Positions 15,188-26,200 of a stretch of DNA of 64,000 nt are shown one piece after another. Source of the DNA: JADJOY01 sp016713535 [NCBI: Deltaproteobacteria bacterium] (GTDB taxonomy: Bacteria > JADJOY01); contig JADJOY010000004.1 of the NCBI GenBank assembly GCA_016713535.1, positions 186,001 through 250,000 on the forward strand, given 5' to 3'. Numbering within the stretch: position 1 is the first letter of the stretch; every line of letters starts with the position of its first letter. The position numbers were made by a program, and so were the translations under genes. The notes below the pieces were generated by a model, which ran no database searches, was not told the origin of the DNA, and saw nothing but the letters and a program-made list of their open reading frames with translations.

Positions 15188-16768
15188 ATGGCGCTGACGC
15201 TGCCCTATACACCCGACCAGCTCGCCGACGTGGTGCGCAAGGCCACCGTCCCGCCCGACTTCCTGTGGGGCGTCGCCACCGCCGGCTACCAGGCCGAGGG
15301 CGGCTTCAACGGCCCCGATGACATCAAGAACAACTGGTACGGCTGGGAGGGGAAGGACGGCCGCGACGTCACCGGCAAGGCGTCGGACTTCTGGAACCAG
15401 TACCCCGGTGACTTCGAGCGCGCCGAGTGGATGGGGCTCAACGCGTTCCGCATGGGGATCGAGTGGGCGCGGGTCCAGCCCTCCGCCGACCCCACGCGCC
15501 GTCACACGGACCCGCCCGATTTCGACGAGAAGGCCTTCGACGACTACGTGAACATCATCCTCGAGGCGCGCAAGCGCGGGCTCGAGCCGATCATCACGCT
15601 GCTCCACTTCACCACGCCGCTGTGGGTGGGGCAGGACTTCTGGCTCCAGGGACCCAAGGTCGAGGACCTCTTCGGCCCGTACGTCAACTTCACCATCGAG
15701 AGCATCAACAACCGCCTCGTCTACAAGCACGGCCAGCCGCCGATCAAGTACTGGGTGACGCTCAACGAGCCGTTCATGCTGGCGTCGGCGACGTATCTCT
15801 TCCGGATGTTCCCGACCCAGGCCACGCGCTCGCAGCTCGCGGCGGCGCGGCTCGCGTACGAGAACATCCTGATCGGCCACATCCTCGCTTACCGCGGCAT
15901 CCACGCGCTCTACGCCGGCAAGCGCTGGGAGCGGCCGACGGTCACGTTCAACTCGTGGGCGGCGCGGGTCTACTCGATCGACAAGATGGCGCAGGACCTG
16001 ATGGTCGCGCGCACCCTCGGCCTCAAGAAGGAGCAGGTGCGGCCGTACCTCGCCGAGTGCCGCGAGCGCTTCATCGAGCGCGTCGAGAAGACCCGCCAGC
16101 CGCGCGGCCTCGACCCGGTGCGGCGCCTCGCCGACAAGGCGCTCGACGCGTTCGTGTGGAACCGCCTGAACCCGGTCACCATGCCGCGCGTGCTGCACGC
16201 GGTGTTCGAGGACTACCAGGAGTCGCGCCTCCTCGACGCGGTGTCGTTCGACTACTACGACCCGTTCCCGTCCAACTACGTGGGGCTCTCGGGCGGGCCC
16301 ACGATCCGCCGCGACCCATGGGACTGGACCTCGAACCCGGCGAGCTTCTGCGACTTCCTGCACGCCTACTCGTCGCCCAACCACGGGCTGCCGCTCATGG
16401 TGCTCGAGAACGGCTTCGGCATCCGCGGCAAGACGGCGCAGGGTGTGCCGCGCTTCGACGGCGCGCGCCGCATCGACGGTCTGCGCGGACATCTCTACGG
16501 GCTCTTGAAGGCGATCTCCGAGGGCGTGAACGTGAAGGCCTTCTGCCACTGGACGATCACCGACAACTACGAGTGGGGGAGCTTCGAGCCGCGCTTCGGG
16601 CTCTTCGCCGTCGACTACGCGAACGGCGCCAAGCGCCTGCCCGTGGACGCGCTCGGCGACAACGCGGGCGGTGCCTACCGCGCGTTCGTGACCGCGCTGC
16701 GCTCGGGCGACAAGGACCGCGTCCTCGCCGCGTTCAAGGGCGAGGGCCTCGAGACCTACCCCGGATGA
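15188..16768 (+). CDS. Glycoside hydrolase family 1 enzyme (beta-glycosidase type)
   Basis: A 526-residue (beta/alpha)8-barrel retaining beta-glycosidase without a signal peptide, so probably cytoplasmic. It shows FLWGVATAGYQAEGG at the start, the acid/base motif TLNEP (Glu194) and the nucleophile motif VLENG (Glu407), plus ITDNYEWG near the end for aglycone/sugar binding. The length is slightly above the usual 440-500. Start ATG 15188 follows a GGAGGA ribosome binding site; the longer frame from 15119 is not needed. Its TGA overlaps the ATG of the following lipoprotein. The natural sugar cannot be inferred. Confidence 0.93.
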   Translation: MALTLPYTPDQLADVVRKATVPPDFLWGVATAGYQAEGGFNGPDDIKNNWYGWEGKDGRDVTGKASDFWNQYPGDFERAEWMGLNAFRMGIEWARVQPSADPTRRHTDPPDFDEKAFDDYVNIILEARKRGLEPIITLLHFTTPLWVGQDFWLQGPKVEDLFGPYVNFTIESINNRLVYKHGQPPIKYWVTLNEPFMLASATYLFRMFPTQATRSQLAAARLAYENILIGHILAYRGIHALYAGKRWERPTVTFNSWAARVYSIDKMAQDLMVARTLGLKKEQVRPYLAECRERFIERVEKTRQPRGLDPVRRLADKALDAFVWNRLNPVTMPRVLHAVFEDYQESRLLDAVSFDYYDPFPSNYVGLSGGPTIRRDPWDWTSNPASFCDFLHAYSSPNHGLPLMVLENGFGIRGKTAQGVPRFDGARRIDGLRGHLYGLLKAISEGVNVKAFCHWTITDNYEWGSFEPRFGLFAVDYANGAKRLPVDALGDNAGGAYRAFVTALRSGDKDRVLAAFKGEGLETYPG

Positions 16769-17217
16769 GCCGGCGCCTTCGCGGTACCGCGGGCGTCAGC
16801 GTCGCTTTGACCGCGCTCGCGCTCCTCGGCGGCGCCGGCTGCGGCGACGTGGTCAACTGCCTCACCAACCCCAGCTCGTATCGCACCGCCGAGCTAAAGG
16901 CGGTCGACGTTCCGACCGGGCGCGTCGGCGCGGTCTACCAGGCCGAGCTGCGTGGCAGCATCGACAACGAGTCCGACGACGACTCGTTCTCGTATGAGTT
17001 CACCCTGAAGGACGGCGTGCTGCCGCCCGGCACCACGCTCATCCCGGACGGGCGCTCGGTGTTCGTCACCGGCCTGCCCACCTTGGCCGGCGTCTTCGCC
17101 TTCACGATGGGCGTCCACGTCGATCCCTCGCCCGACGCCATCTGCAACTTCGACGGCGACCCGAGCCGCGCGCGGCTGGCGGTCTCGATCGAGATCCAGC
17201 CCGCCGACGCGCCGTAG
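16765..17217 (+). CDS. Lipoprotein with a putative Ig-like (He_PIG-type) domain
   Basis: A 150-residue exported lipoprotein: basic start MSRRLRG, hydrophobic core SVALTALALLGG and lipobox GAGC (Cys26). The mature part has the alternating pattern DGVLPPGTTLIPDGRSVFVT followed by GLPTLAGVFAFTMGVHVD, typical of putative Ig domains found in surface proteins. It is translationally coupled to the GH1 gene (ATGA). A physical link between the two products is unlikely if GH1 stays cytosolic. Function unknown. Confidence 0.75.
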   Translation: MSRRLRGTAGVSVALTALALLGGAGCGDVVNCLTNPSSYRTAELKAVDVPTGRVGAVYQAELRGSIDNESDDDSFSYEFTLKDGVLPPGTTLIPDGRSVFVTGLPTLAGVFAFTMGVHVDPSPDAICNFDGDPSRARLAVSIEIQPADAP

Positions 17218-17559
17218 CGCGCCGCTTCCCGCGCAACGCCGTCGCCGTGGCCGTCCGCACCGTTGGCCCGGGGCCGGATCGCAGGAGCTCAGCCATCCGT
17301 CGCACGAAGAACCGGGCCGACGTCCTTCCGTTCGCGCCGGCCGATACCTGAACGCCGCTGACGCGGTCGTCGAGCTCGTCACGACGATACTTGCGCCTGG
17401 GGACCCGCCGGTCCTATCGACCTAGCTCGCCGCGCCGGGGGCGCATTCTCTCGACGTGGCGTCGCTTTGGCCCCGCGATTGAGACCGAGTGGACCGACGG
17501 GGTAGAAGGGCGGCGCGTTCTGCCCGAGCGGATGCGACGATCGAGAGACACAGCCCGCC
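17218..17559. other. 342-bp gap without a supported gene
   Basis: All frames are broken or contain only antisense-type Arg/Ser-rich readings. I see no convincing promoter with a TTGAC-like -35, no strong hairpin and no tRNA-like structure. It must carry the leader of the VOC gene at 17560. Confidence 0.5.
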
Positions 17560-17955
17560 ATGCCCGCCGACCGCTTCGACCATCTGTTCGTGGAGCCCGC
17601 GTCGTTCGGCGCGGCGGTGGCGTTCTATCGCGACGGGCTCGGCTGGTCGGTGCTCTTCTCGTGGGGCGGCGAGGGCGAGCCGCGGGGCGTGGGCTTGAGC
17701 GGCGGCGGCGTGTCGATCGTCCTCGCCGAGCCTCACCCGGCCGCCGACAAGTCGAAGTCGCACGGGATCGAGGGCCACCGCCCCACGATCCACCTGACGG
17801 TCGACGACCTCGACGCGCGCTACGCGGAGCTGGCACCCAAGGGTTTGCCGCTCTTCGCGCCCGAGCCCACCCACTGGGGCACGCGCTGGTTCGTGGTGCG
17901 CGATCCGGACGGCAACCTCCTCGCGTACGAGTCGCGCCGCCAGGACAGCACGTGA
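17560..17955 (+). CDS. VOC family protein
   Basis: A 131-residue single-module VOC/glyoxalase-fold protein: FDHLFVEPASFGAAVAFYRD (first strand and helix with His), IHLTVDDLDARYAELAPKG and TRWFVVRDPDGNLLAYE (C-terminal Glu ligand). No signal peptide. Its TGA overlaps a GTG that starts the DUF3089 lipoprotein if that gene is frame-corrected. Substrate unknown. Confidence 0.85.
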   Translation: MPADRFDHLFVEPASFGAAVAFYRDGLGWSVLFSWGGEGEPRGVGLSGGGVSIVLAEPHPAADKSKSHGIEGHRPTIHLTVDDLDARYAELAPKGLPLFAPEPTHWGTRWFVVRDPDGNLLAYESRRQDST

Positions 17956-19201
17956 CCCGCCGCGCTCCTCACCTCGCTCCTGGTCGCGTGCCTCACGCCC
18001 GCCGCGAGCTGCGGCGGCGAGGACGGCGCCGCCGGCGAACAACCCGTACCCCGGGTACGTGAGCGCGACCTACGCGGGCACCGAGCACTGGCTCTGCCAC
18101 CCCGGTCTCTCCGGCGACGCCAACGTCTGCAACGGCGACCAGACCACGATCCGCGTCGCCGCCGACGGCAGCTCCACCACCGAAGCCTTCGTGCCGGCCG
18201 CCGATCCGCCGGTCGATTGCTTCTACCTCTACCCCACGGTCAGCTTCGACCTCGCCGCCAACGCGGACCTCGACCCCGGCGCCCAGGAGACCGGCACCAC
18301 GCTCATCCAGGCCGCGCGCTACGGCTCGGTGTGCCGGGTGTTCGCGCCGGTCTACCGCCAGCGCACGCTGGTGCTGCTCGGTCTGCGCCTGTTCGCGGAT
18401 TTCTTGGTCCCCGACGGTCTTTCGGCGAAGGCGGGTGAGATCGCCTACGCCGACGTCCTCGACGCGTTCCGCCACTACATCGCGAACGAGAACCACGGCC
18501 GCGGCTTCTTCCTCGTCGGCCACTCCCAGGGCGCGGGGCTCTCCGCTCGCCTCGTCACCGAGGAGGTCGAGACCCAGCCCTACCTCGCGGCGCGGATGAT
18601 CTCGGCGCACATCCCGGGTGCGACCGTGGAGGTGCCGAATGGCGCCGACGTGGGCGGTACGCTCGCGGCCACGCCGGCCTGCAGGAGCGCCACGCAGACC
18701 GGCTGCGTGGTCGCGTACTCGACGTTCCGCAAGGGCGATCCCGATCTCGCCGAGCCGCGCTTCGGCGTGACCGGAAACCCCGCCACCCAGGCGCTGTGCG
18801 TGAACCCCGCCGCGCTCGTCGCCGGCACCGGTGCCGCCGCCAGCGCCACCCTCGACGCCTACCTGCCGTTCCTGCAGCCGCCGATCTTCCAGGCGATCCT
18901 GATCGCCCGTGGCGAGGGCGGCCCGTACGCGGACCCGGCGCGGAACCGTGCCGCCGCGAAGACGCACGCGTTCTACTCGGTGCCCGGCCAGCTCCACGGC
19001 CAGTGCGTGGTCGACCCCGCGAGCACCGCGAGCTACCTCGAGGTCACGGTCGACTCCGACCCCGCCGACCCACGCGCCGACGACTACCCCGGCGAGTTCC
19101 TGGGCGGGAAGGGCTGGGGGCTCCACCTCGTCGACGTGTCGATGGTGCAAGGCGATCTCGTCGGCCTCGCCGCGTCGCAAGCCGCGGCGTGGCGGCGCTG
19201 A
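17952..19201 (+). CDS. DUF3089 family alpha/beta-hydrolase lipoprotein, N-terminus frameshifted
   Basis: From 18041 the frame encodes a DUF3089 protein: VDCFYLYPTVSFDLAANADL, then the lipase-like nucleophile elbow FLVGHSQGAGLS (Ser in GHSQG), YSTFRKGDPD and GWGLHLVDVSMVQGDL near the end. These are predicted serine hydrolases. Upstream of it, a neighbouring frame encodes ALLTSLLVACLTPAASCGGE, a lipoprotein signal with Cys after AAS. Joining GTG 17952 (VTRRA), this signal and the DUF3089 frame needs a base added near 17965 and one removed near 18035. The GTG overlaps the VOC stop, which supports the reading. Secretion is therefore likely but rests on the corrections. Confidence 0.75.
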
Positions 19202-19214
19202 TGGGCCTCGACCG

Positions 19215-20476
19215 ATGAGCGGGATGGGCGACTCCGAGGGCGCTCCGGCCCGGCTCGTCGACGGCCTCGAGCAGGTGCTGCGCTACGGCGCGCTGTTGCT
19301 GCGCGCCGGTGACGCCGCCTTCCGGGTGCGCGCCGAGATGGGCGGGGTCGCGAGCGCGCTCGGCATCGAAGCGCTCGCGGTGCAAGTCGCGCTCGGCACC
19401 CTCACGGCGAGCGCGCGCCGCGGCGCGGCCGCGGCGACGTTGGTGCGCGAGGTCGGTCACCCGGGGTGAGCTCGCAGCGGATCGAGGCGCTGGTCGGCCT
19501 GGCGCGCTCGCTCGCGCCCGGCACCTCGCCACGCGCGCTCGCGGCCTCGCTCGATGCGATCGAGGCGGCACCGCTCCGCCACTCGCTGCGGTCGATCGTC
19601 CCCGCGATCGCGCTCGCGTGCGGCTCGTTCGCGGTGCTGAACGGGGGCGGTCCCTTCGAGGTGGCCGCGTCGGCGCTCGGCGGCGGCGCCGGCCAGGCGC
19701 TGCGCGCGCAGCTTCACCGCCGGCGCGTGAACCAGTACGCGGTCACCGCGCTGTGTGCGTTCACCGCCGCCGGCGTGTACTCGCTGCTCTTCGCGGCGGC
19801 TCGCCACGCCGGCTGGAGCGTGGAGCGGCCCACGGTGGGCTTCATCTCGTCGGTGCTGTTCCTGGTGCCGGGCTTCCCGCTGGTGACGTCGCTCCTCGAC
19901 GTGATGCAGCATCAGACCACGGCGGCCGTGAGCCGGCTCGCGTACGCGACCATGCTGCTCCTCGCCGCGGTGCTGGGCGTCGCGGGAGTGATCGCGTGGG
20001 TCGGCACGAGCGTGGACGCGCCGCCCGCGCTCGCGCTCGGGCCGATCGCGCTGTTCGCGGTGCGCGCGGCCGCGAGCTTCGTCGGTGCGTGCGGGTTCGC
20101 GATCCTGTTCCAGGGCTCGTGGCGCAACGTGCTGCACGTCGGGCTGCTCGCGATCGTGGGCAACGAGACGCGGCTGGTGCTGCGCGACGCGGGCCTGGCG
20201 CTCGCGCTCGCGACCTTCGCGGGTGCGTTCGCGCTCGGCGTCGCGGCGTCGCTCACGCTGCGCTCGTCCGGTGAGCCGCGAGTGATCCTCACGATCCCGG
20301 GCGTGCTGATGATGGTGCCGGGGCTCTACGCGTTCCGCACCATCGTGCTGTTCGACCGCGGCGAGATCCTGGCGGCGCTCCAGGCGGGGATCTCGGTGAT
20401 CTTCGTGCTGGCGGCGATGGCCATGGGGCTCGCCGCGGCGCGCTTCGCCACCCAGCCGCGGTGGCTGCGCGAGTGA
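19215..20476 (+). CDS. Threonine/serine exporter (ThrE) family protein, frameshifted
   Basis: First part (19215-19469): RYGALLLRAGDAAFRVRAEM and LGIEALAVQVALGTLTASAR, matching the N-terminal cytosolic part of ThrE. Second part (from 19466): about nine to ten transmembrane segments with VLFLVPGFPLVTSLLDVMQHQ and LTIPGVLMMVPGLYAFRT, the repeated ProGly motifs of the family. The frames meet in a GGGG run at 19464-19467: one more G gives GHPGVSSQRIEALVG in a continuous protein of about 420 residues, the normal ThrE length. A natural two-gene version (as YjjP/YjjB in E. coli) is possible but splits at a different place. Likely exports an amino acid or related small molecule. Confidence 0.8.
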
Positions 20477-20483
20477 GCGGCGC

Positions 20484-21008
20484 TCACAGCCGCGGCGCGA
20501 CGAGGAAGTGGAAGCCGGTGTAGAGGCAGAGCAGCGCCTCGACCGCGAGCGCCATCATCACCGCGCGCCGTGAGCCCCGGCTCGGCGCCGCGAGCGCCGC
20601 GAACGCGAGCCCGCTCGCCACCAGCGGCGCGCCGAGGAGCCGGAGCACGGCGAGCGCGCCGGCGATCGAGAGCCACCCGCGCGGATCCGCCCGTCCGAGC
20701 GGTTGCACGTAGGCGAGCCACGCGAAGGTGCCCGAGAGCGCGGTCGCGACGGCGGCGCCGCCGAGCCACGGGCCGAACCAGGGCGCCGCGCGCGCGGACA
20801 GCAGCGCCGCACCCGTGGGCACGAGGGCCACCGCGCCGAACACGCCCAGGAAGAGCAGCAGATCGCCGCCCGCGTACATGCCCGACGAGGCGATCGCGTC
20901 GGGCGCGTTCCGGGTGAGCGCGATCCGGACCGCCACGACCGCGCTCGCCACGGCGAACGCCGCCACGTATCCACCCACGATCAGCGCCAGCTTCGCCACG
21001 AGCCTCAT
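20484..21008 (-). CDS. Membrane protein of unknown function (174 aa)
   Basis: Four or five predicted transmembrane segments (about residues 7-28, 49-70, 83-103, 116-140, 150-168) with short Ala/Arg-rich loops. No motif recognised. ATG at 21008 follows a strong ribosome binding site (CCGGAGG). It converges on the ThrE-type gene with 7 bp between stops and diverges from the fatty acid hydroxylase gene. Base composition is like its neighbours. Confidence 0.65.
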   Translation of the reverse strand: MRLVAKLALIVGGYVAAFAVASAVVAVRIALTRNAPDAIASSGMYAGGDLLLFLGVFGAVALVPTGAALLSARAAPWFGPWLGGAAVATALSGTFAWLAYVQPLGRADPRGWLSIAGALAVLRLLGAPLVASGLAFAALAAPSRGSRRAVMMALAVEALLCLYTGFHFLVAPRL

Positions 21009-21195
21009 CGGTTCACCTCCGGAGAGCCTCGAGCGTGGTCGAGGACGCGGAGCCGCCGTGCAGACTCCGTGCAGTGGGCGTGGACCCGGCCGGTGCGACG
21101 GCGTCTGGCGCTCGCTCGCGTTCGCCGAGGTGACGTACGCTCGTGCGCGAGCTCCGCCGCCGGACCGCGTTCACCCCGGCCGGACCTCCGTCCCC

Positions 21196-22308
21196 ATGCG
21201 TATCGTCGAGCTCGTGCGTGGCCGTGAGCGTGGTCCGCTCAGCCGCGGCCGGGTGTCCGGCGCGGTCGCGCTCGCTCTAGGGGCGCTCGCGGTGCTCGCG
21301 GTCCTGGCGTTTCATTTCCCGGAGTACCTGACCACGCCCGAGCTGCGCCGCAAATACGACGTGGCGGTGCTGCGCCACGTGCTGCTCGGCGCGATGGTGC
21401 TCGCGGGCGGCGTGAGCCTCGCCAACCTGATCCTCGGGCGCTCGCGCTGGCTGGCCACGAGCGCCTTCGCGCTGGTCACGCTCGCGGCGCTCCTCGGCGG
21501 CCACCGCGTGCCGGTCGGCAACTTCCCGGACGGCACGCCGTACGTCGGGCTCGACTGGTTCATCCTCGACCTGCTCGGCTCGGCGCTGGTGTTCGTGTTC
21601 CTCGAGACGCTCTTCCCGCTGCGTCCGGCCCAGCCGATGCTTCGCGCCGAGTGGTCCACCGACCTCGGTTACTTCGCGGTCAACCACCTGCTGATCGGTG
21701 TGGTGCTGGTGGTGGTGAACGAAGGTGTGCACCGGCTCTTCGACTGGGCGATGGTGCCGGCGGTCGGCGAGTGGGTGCGCGCGCGGCCGCTCGCGGTGGA
21801 GCTCGCGATGGCCGTGCTCGCCGCGGACCTGGTGCAGTACGCCGTGCACCGGCTCTATCACCGCGTGCCGCTCTTGTGGCGCTTCCACGCGATCCACCAC
21901 AGCGCGCGCACCCTGGACTGGCTCGCGGGCTCGCGCCTGCACGTGCTCGAGACCGTGGTCACGCGGATCGCCGTGCTCGGCGCCCTCTACCTGCTCGGCT
22001 TCTCGCGTCCGGCCATGGACCTCTACATCGTCATCGTCGGCTTCCAGGCGGTGCTGATCCACTCCAACGTGCGCTGGCCGTGGGGCTGGCTGCGCTACGT
22101 CCTGGTCACGCCCGACTTCCACCACTGGCACCACGGCAGCGAGCGCGCCGCGATCGACCGCAACTTCGCCGCGCACTTGGCCTTCCTCGATCACCTGTTC
22201 GGCACCGCGGTGCAGCGCCCCGGCCGCCTGCCCGAGCGCTACGGAGTGGCCGACGAGGGGGTGCCGGCGGGGTTCTGGGCGCAGCAGGTCGCGCCGTTCC
22301 GGCGCTGA
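21196..22308 (+). CDS. Fatty acid hydroxylase/sterol desaturase family protein
   Basis: Integral membrane di-iron oxygenase of 370 residues. Hydrophobic segments at about 23-40, 55-77, 82-95, 113-130, 153-172 and 190-205 are followed by the His clusters HRLYH, HAIHH and HHWHH that bind the two irons. Such enzymes hydroxylate or desaturate fatty acids, sterols or carotenoids. Start ATG 21196 was chosen as the first Met before the membrane region; the longer open frame upstream has no coding character. Substrate unknown; no sterol gene adjoins it. Confidence 0.88.
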   Translation: MRIVELVRGRERGPLSRGRVSGAVALALGALAVLAVLAFHFPEYLTTPELRRKYDVAVLRHVLLGAMVLAGGVSLANLILGRSRWLATSAFALVTLAALLGGHRVPVGNFPDGTPYVGLDWFILDLLGSALVFVFLETLFPLRPAQPMLRAEWSTDLGYFAVNHLLIGVVLVVVNEGVHRLFDWAMVPAVGEWVRARPLAVELAMAVLAADLVQYAVHRLYHRVPLLWRFHAIHHSARTLDWLAGSRLHVLETVVTRIAVLGALYLLGFSRPAMDLYIVIVGFQAVLIHSNVRWPWGWLRYVLVTPDFHHWHHGSERAAIDRNFAAHLAFLDHLFGTAVQRPGRLPERYGVADEGVPAGFWAQQVAPFRR

Positions 22309-22395
22309 TCGCGGCGCGCGCGCGAGCACGCCGTCTGACGACGTTGCCGTCGGCGAGCGTTTCGTGGTCATCCTGTGCGGGGGAGCCGAGCCGCC

Positions 22396-23195
22396 ATGTC
22401 ATCCGACCGTGCCCGTTCTCGTTCGCGCCGACTGGCGGCCGCCCTCGCCGGCGCGCTGCTCCTCGGCGCCGATGGTACCTGCCAGCTCTTGCCGGGCGAG
22501 ATGGTGCACGTCCCGGCGGGCGACTTCACGATGGGTTCGACCGTCGGCGATCCCGACGAGGCGCCGGTCCACACCGTCCACCTCGACGGCTACTGGATCG
22601 ACCGCACCGAGGTCACGGTCGACGCCTACGCGGCGTGCGTCGACGCGGGCGTGTGCAAGCAGAGCAACTCCTCGACGAGCTGCAACTGGAACCACGCCGA
22701 CCGCGGCGACAACCCGGTCAACTGCGTCACCTGGAAGCAGGCTCACGACTACTGCGCTTGGCTGGGCGAGCGCCTGCCCACCGAAGCGGAGTGGGAGAAG
22801 GCGGCGCGCGGCACCGAAGCGCGCACCTACCCGTGGGGCGAGGCCGCGCCGAGCTGCGGCCTGGCGGTGATGTGGGACGCGGCGGTGGGCGGCTTCGGCT
22901 GCGACCAGAACCGCACCCAGCCGGTGGGCTCGCGTCCTGACGGTGCATCGCCGTACGGCGCCGTCGACATGACCGGAAACGTGTGGGAGTGGGTGAACGA
23001 CTGGTACGGCGCCACGTATTACGCCGAGGGCCGGCGGCCAATCCCACGGGACCGGACTCTGGCGCGTATCGCGTGCTGCGCGGGGGCTCGTGGTTCGAGG
23101 ACGATCCGAGCGAGCTACGCGCGTCGTTCCGCTACGGCACCAACCCCAGCTACTCGCTCATCAACGACGGCTTCCGCTGCGCGCGCGGCGAGTGA
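22396..23195 (+). CDS. SUMF1/FGE-like secreted protein, frameshifted
   Basis: Signal sequence (RRLAAALAGALLLGADG) then a formylglycine-generating-enzyme-like domain: MVHVPAGDFTMGSTVGDPDE, GYWIDRTEVTVDAYAACV, PVNCVTWKQAHDYCAWLGER, LPTEAEWEKAARG, VDMTGNVWEWVNDWYG and, after a shift, YRVLRGGSWFEDDP and GFRCARGE. The frame changes near 23031; adding one G in GAGGG gives YYAEGPAANPTGPDSG. The domain is otherwise complete. Many bacterial relatives are not true sulfatase activators but sugar- or Cys-binding and oxidative enzymes, so no activity is assigned. The extra Cys pairs (C-V-D-A-G-V-C, S-C-N-W-N) suggest an oxidising, extracytoplasmic site. Confidence 0.82.
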
Positions 23196-23247
23196 GCGGC
23201 GCGCGCAGCCGCGCGGTCCGCGAGCAGGCGAGTGGCTCGCGCACCGG

Positions 23248-26200
23248 TCACGCGGGCTCGGTCTCGCCGTGCAACAGGGCGCGCACGCGGCGGCCGAGGC
23301 TCTCGGCCGTGAACGGCTTGGGCAGGAAGCTGCGCTGGATGTCCTCGGCGTTCACCTCGAGCGCCGGATGGTCCGGGTAGCCGCTCACGAACAGCACGGC
23401 GACCTCCGGGCGTAGCGCGGCGACGCGCTTCGCGACCTCGGGACCGCTCAGATCCGGCATGACCACGTCGGTGAGCAACAGGTGGATCCTGCCGGGATCG
23501 GCGGTGGCGAGCGCCACGGCGTCCTCGCCGAGGCCCGCTTCGATGACCCGGTAGCCGAGGTTGCGCAGCATCCGCACCGTCACCATCCGCACCAGGGGGT
23601 CGTCCTCGACGACCAGGATCGTCTCCTGGCCGGACGCCGCGGGCGCGGTGGCAGGGGCGGTCGCGGCGAGCGCGCCGCTCTCGCGCACCGGTAACACCCA
23701 GTGGAAGGTGCTGCCCTTGCCGGGCTGGCTCTCGGCCCACATCCGGCCGCCGGCCTCGCGCACGATCCCGTAAGCGGTCGCGAGGCCGAGCCCGGTGCCC
23801 TGGCCGACCGGCTTGGTGGTGAAGAACGGCTCGAACGAGCGGCGCAGGGTCTCGGCGTCCATGCCGACACCGGTGTCTCGCACCACGACCTGGGCGCCGC
23901 GGCGCCCAGCGCCACCGTTCGCGGCCGAGCCGAGGTCGGGCTCGAACGGCACCTCGACCAGACCGATCGTGACGGCCCCACCGCTCGGCATCGCGTCGCA
24001 GGCGTTCACCACCAGGTTGAGCAGCACCTGCTCGAGCTGGTTGGGGGAGGCCACCACCCAAATCGCGCGGTCGGGGAGGTCGAGCGCGAGGGCCACGTCC
24101 TCTCGCACCACCCTCACCAGCAGCTTGGAGAAGCCGCGGATCAGCGCCGTGAGGTCGACGTCCTTCGCCTCGCTCGGCTCCTTGCGCGAGAAGGTGAGGA
24201 GCTGGCGCGTCACGGCCGCGGCTCGCTGCGCCGCCTCCTGGACCTGGGCGAGGTCGGCGCGCGCGGTGTCGGCGGGCGCGAGGTGCTGGAGCGCGAACGC
24301 CGAGCTGGCGAGGATCACGGTGAGCAGGTTGTTGAAGTCGTGGGCCACGCCCCCCGCGAGGCGTCCGATCGCCTCCATCTTCTGCGACTGCAGGAACTGC
24401 TCCTCGAGGCGCTTGCGCTCGGTGATGTCGATCGCCATGCAGGCGAGCAGCGTCTCGCCTTCCGGCACCGGCACCGGGAAGCGGCAGGCGAGCCAGGTGC
24501 GCGCGCCGTCGGGTCCGGTGAAGCGCTCCTCGGCCATCGCGGCGCGCCCCGACGCGAGCACACGCGCGTCGCGCTCGCGCACCGCGTCGAGCTCGCGCTG
24601 CGCCCCGGCCAGAGCTCGCCCTCGCTCTTGCCGCGCCAGGGGGGCGCCGGGCGGCCGCTCGAGAGCTGGGCGAGGAAGGCGTCGTTGACGTAGGCGAAGC
24701 GGCCGCCGGCGTCCTTGAGGAACGCGATCGCCGGGCTGTGCGTCATGAACTGCTCGAAGAGCGCCTGGCTGCGGCGCAGCGCGGTGTTGGTCGCGGCGAG
24801 CTCCGCGGTGCGCTCGTCGACGCGCCGCTCGAGGTTCTCGGCGAGCTGGCGCAGCGTCTCCTCGGCGCGCTGGCGCGCGATGCCGAGGCCGATCACGCGC
24901 GCAGCGGCTTCGAGGGTGGCGTCGGCCGACTCCGGGATCGGGCGGCGCGAGAACATCGCCAACACGCCCTCGACCTCGTCCTCGACGATCAGCGGGTAGC
25001 CAGCGAACGCGACCAGGCCCTCGCGCCGCGCCCACTCGGGATCGCCGATCGCGGCATCGTGCTGCAGGTCGTCGCTCCGGTGTGCCGCGTGGTCCGCGGC
25101 GATCCGCCCGATCTTGAGCGGGCTGTCGAGCGAGATGCGCGCGTGCGCGCCGTCGAGGTGCGTGTAGAGGCCGGCGCTCGCCCTGAGCACGAGCGTGCGA
25201 GTGTCGTGGTCGAGCACCCACACCCGCGCGAACGCGGCGTCGAGGTGGCGCACCATCGCCGTGGCGCAGCGGTCGAGGACCTCGGACATCGGGCGGTCCT
25301 CGATCAGGCACTCGCCCACGTCGGCGAGGAGCTGTGCCTGACGGCCGTGGAGCGTGACGGCCTCGGTGAGCGCGCGCCGCTCCGTGACGTCGAGCGCCAC
25401 ACCCACGAAGTGGCTGGTGCCGCCGGTCGTGGGGTCGAGGACCGGGAAGCCGCGGTCCCACACCCAGCGCTCGCTCCCGTCGGGGCGCACCACGCGGTAC
25501 TCGGCGTCGCACGGGTCCATCGCACAGCCGAAGCCGAGGCGCTCGGCCACACGCGTGCGGTCGTCGGGGTGGATCGCGTCGAGGAACGAGCCGGGGTTCT
25601 CGTAGAGGCTGGCGATGCTCCGTCCCCACACGCGCTCGAAGGCCGGGCTCACGTAGATCATGCGCTCGCGGCGGGGCGCGGCGACCCAGAACACCTCCTC
25701 GATGGTCTCCGCGATCTCGCGGAATCGCTCGCGGCTCTCGCGTAGCGATTCGTTGGCGGTGGTGAGCGCCGCGGTGCGGCTCCCGACCTGCGCCTCGAGG
25801 TTGGCGTTGAGCGAGCGCACCTGATCCTCGGCGACGGCCCGCGCGGTCACGTCGCGGAAGCTCCATACCCGTCCCACGATGCGGCCCTCGAGGGTCTGCG
25901 GCTTCGAGTAGCGCTCGAACACCCGCCCGTCCCTGAAGTGGACGACGTCGAAGCTCTCGTCGCCGGGCCGCGCGTAGAGCTCCTCGACGCGCGCACGGAA
26001 CGCCGCGGGGTCGGCGAGCTGCTCCAGGACGTGCGCGAGGAGCTTGCGGTCGTCGCGCACCGCGAGCAGCTCGGGTGGGATGTGCCACAGCTTCAGGAAC
26101 TGGCGATTGGCGAAGGTGATCCGCGTGGAGCGGTCGACGACCAGGATGCCGTCGGCGGTCGACTCGAGCATCGCGTCGCGCAACGAGCTCGACGCGGCCA

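Noticed and set aside
14900-16549. 549-residue minus-strand open frame across GH1
   Set aside because: Antisense shadow of a well-supported GH1 gene; no recognisable motif.
19215-20476. Two separate ThrE-type genes (YjjP/YjjB-like split)
   Set aside because: The first part is only 85 residues and the break is in a GGGG run; one extra G gives a normal-length single protein.
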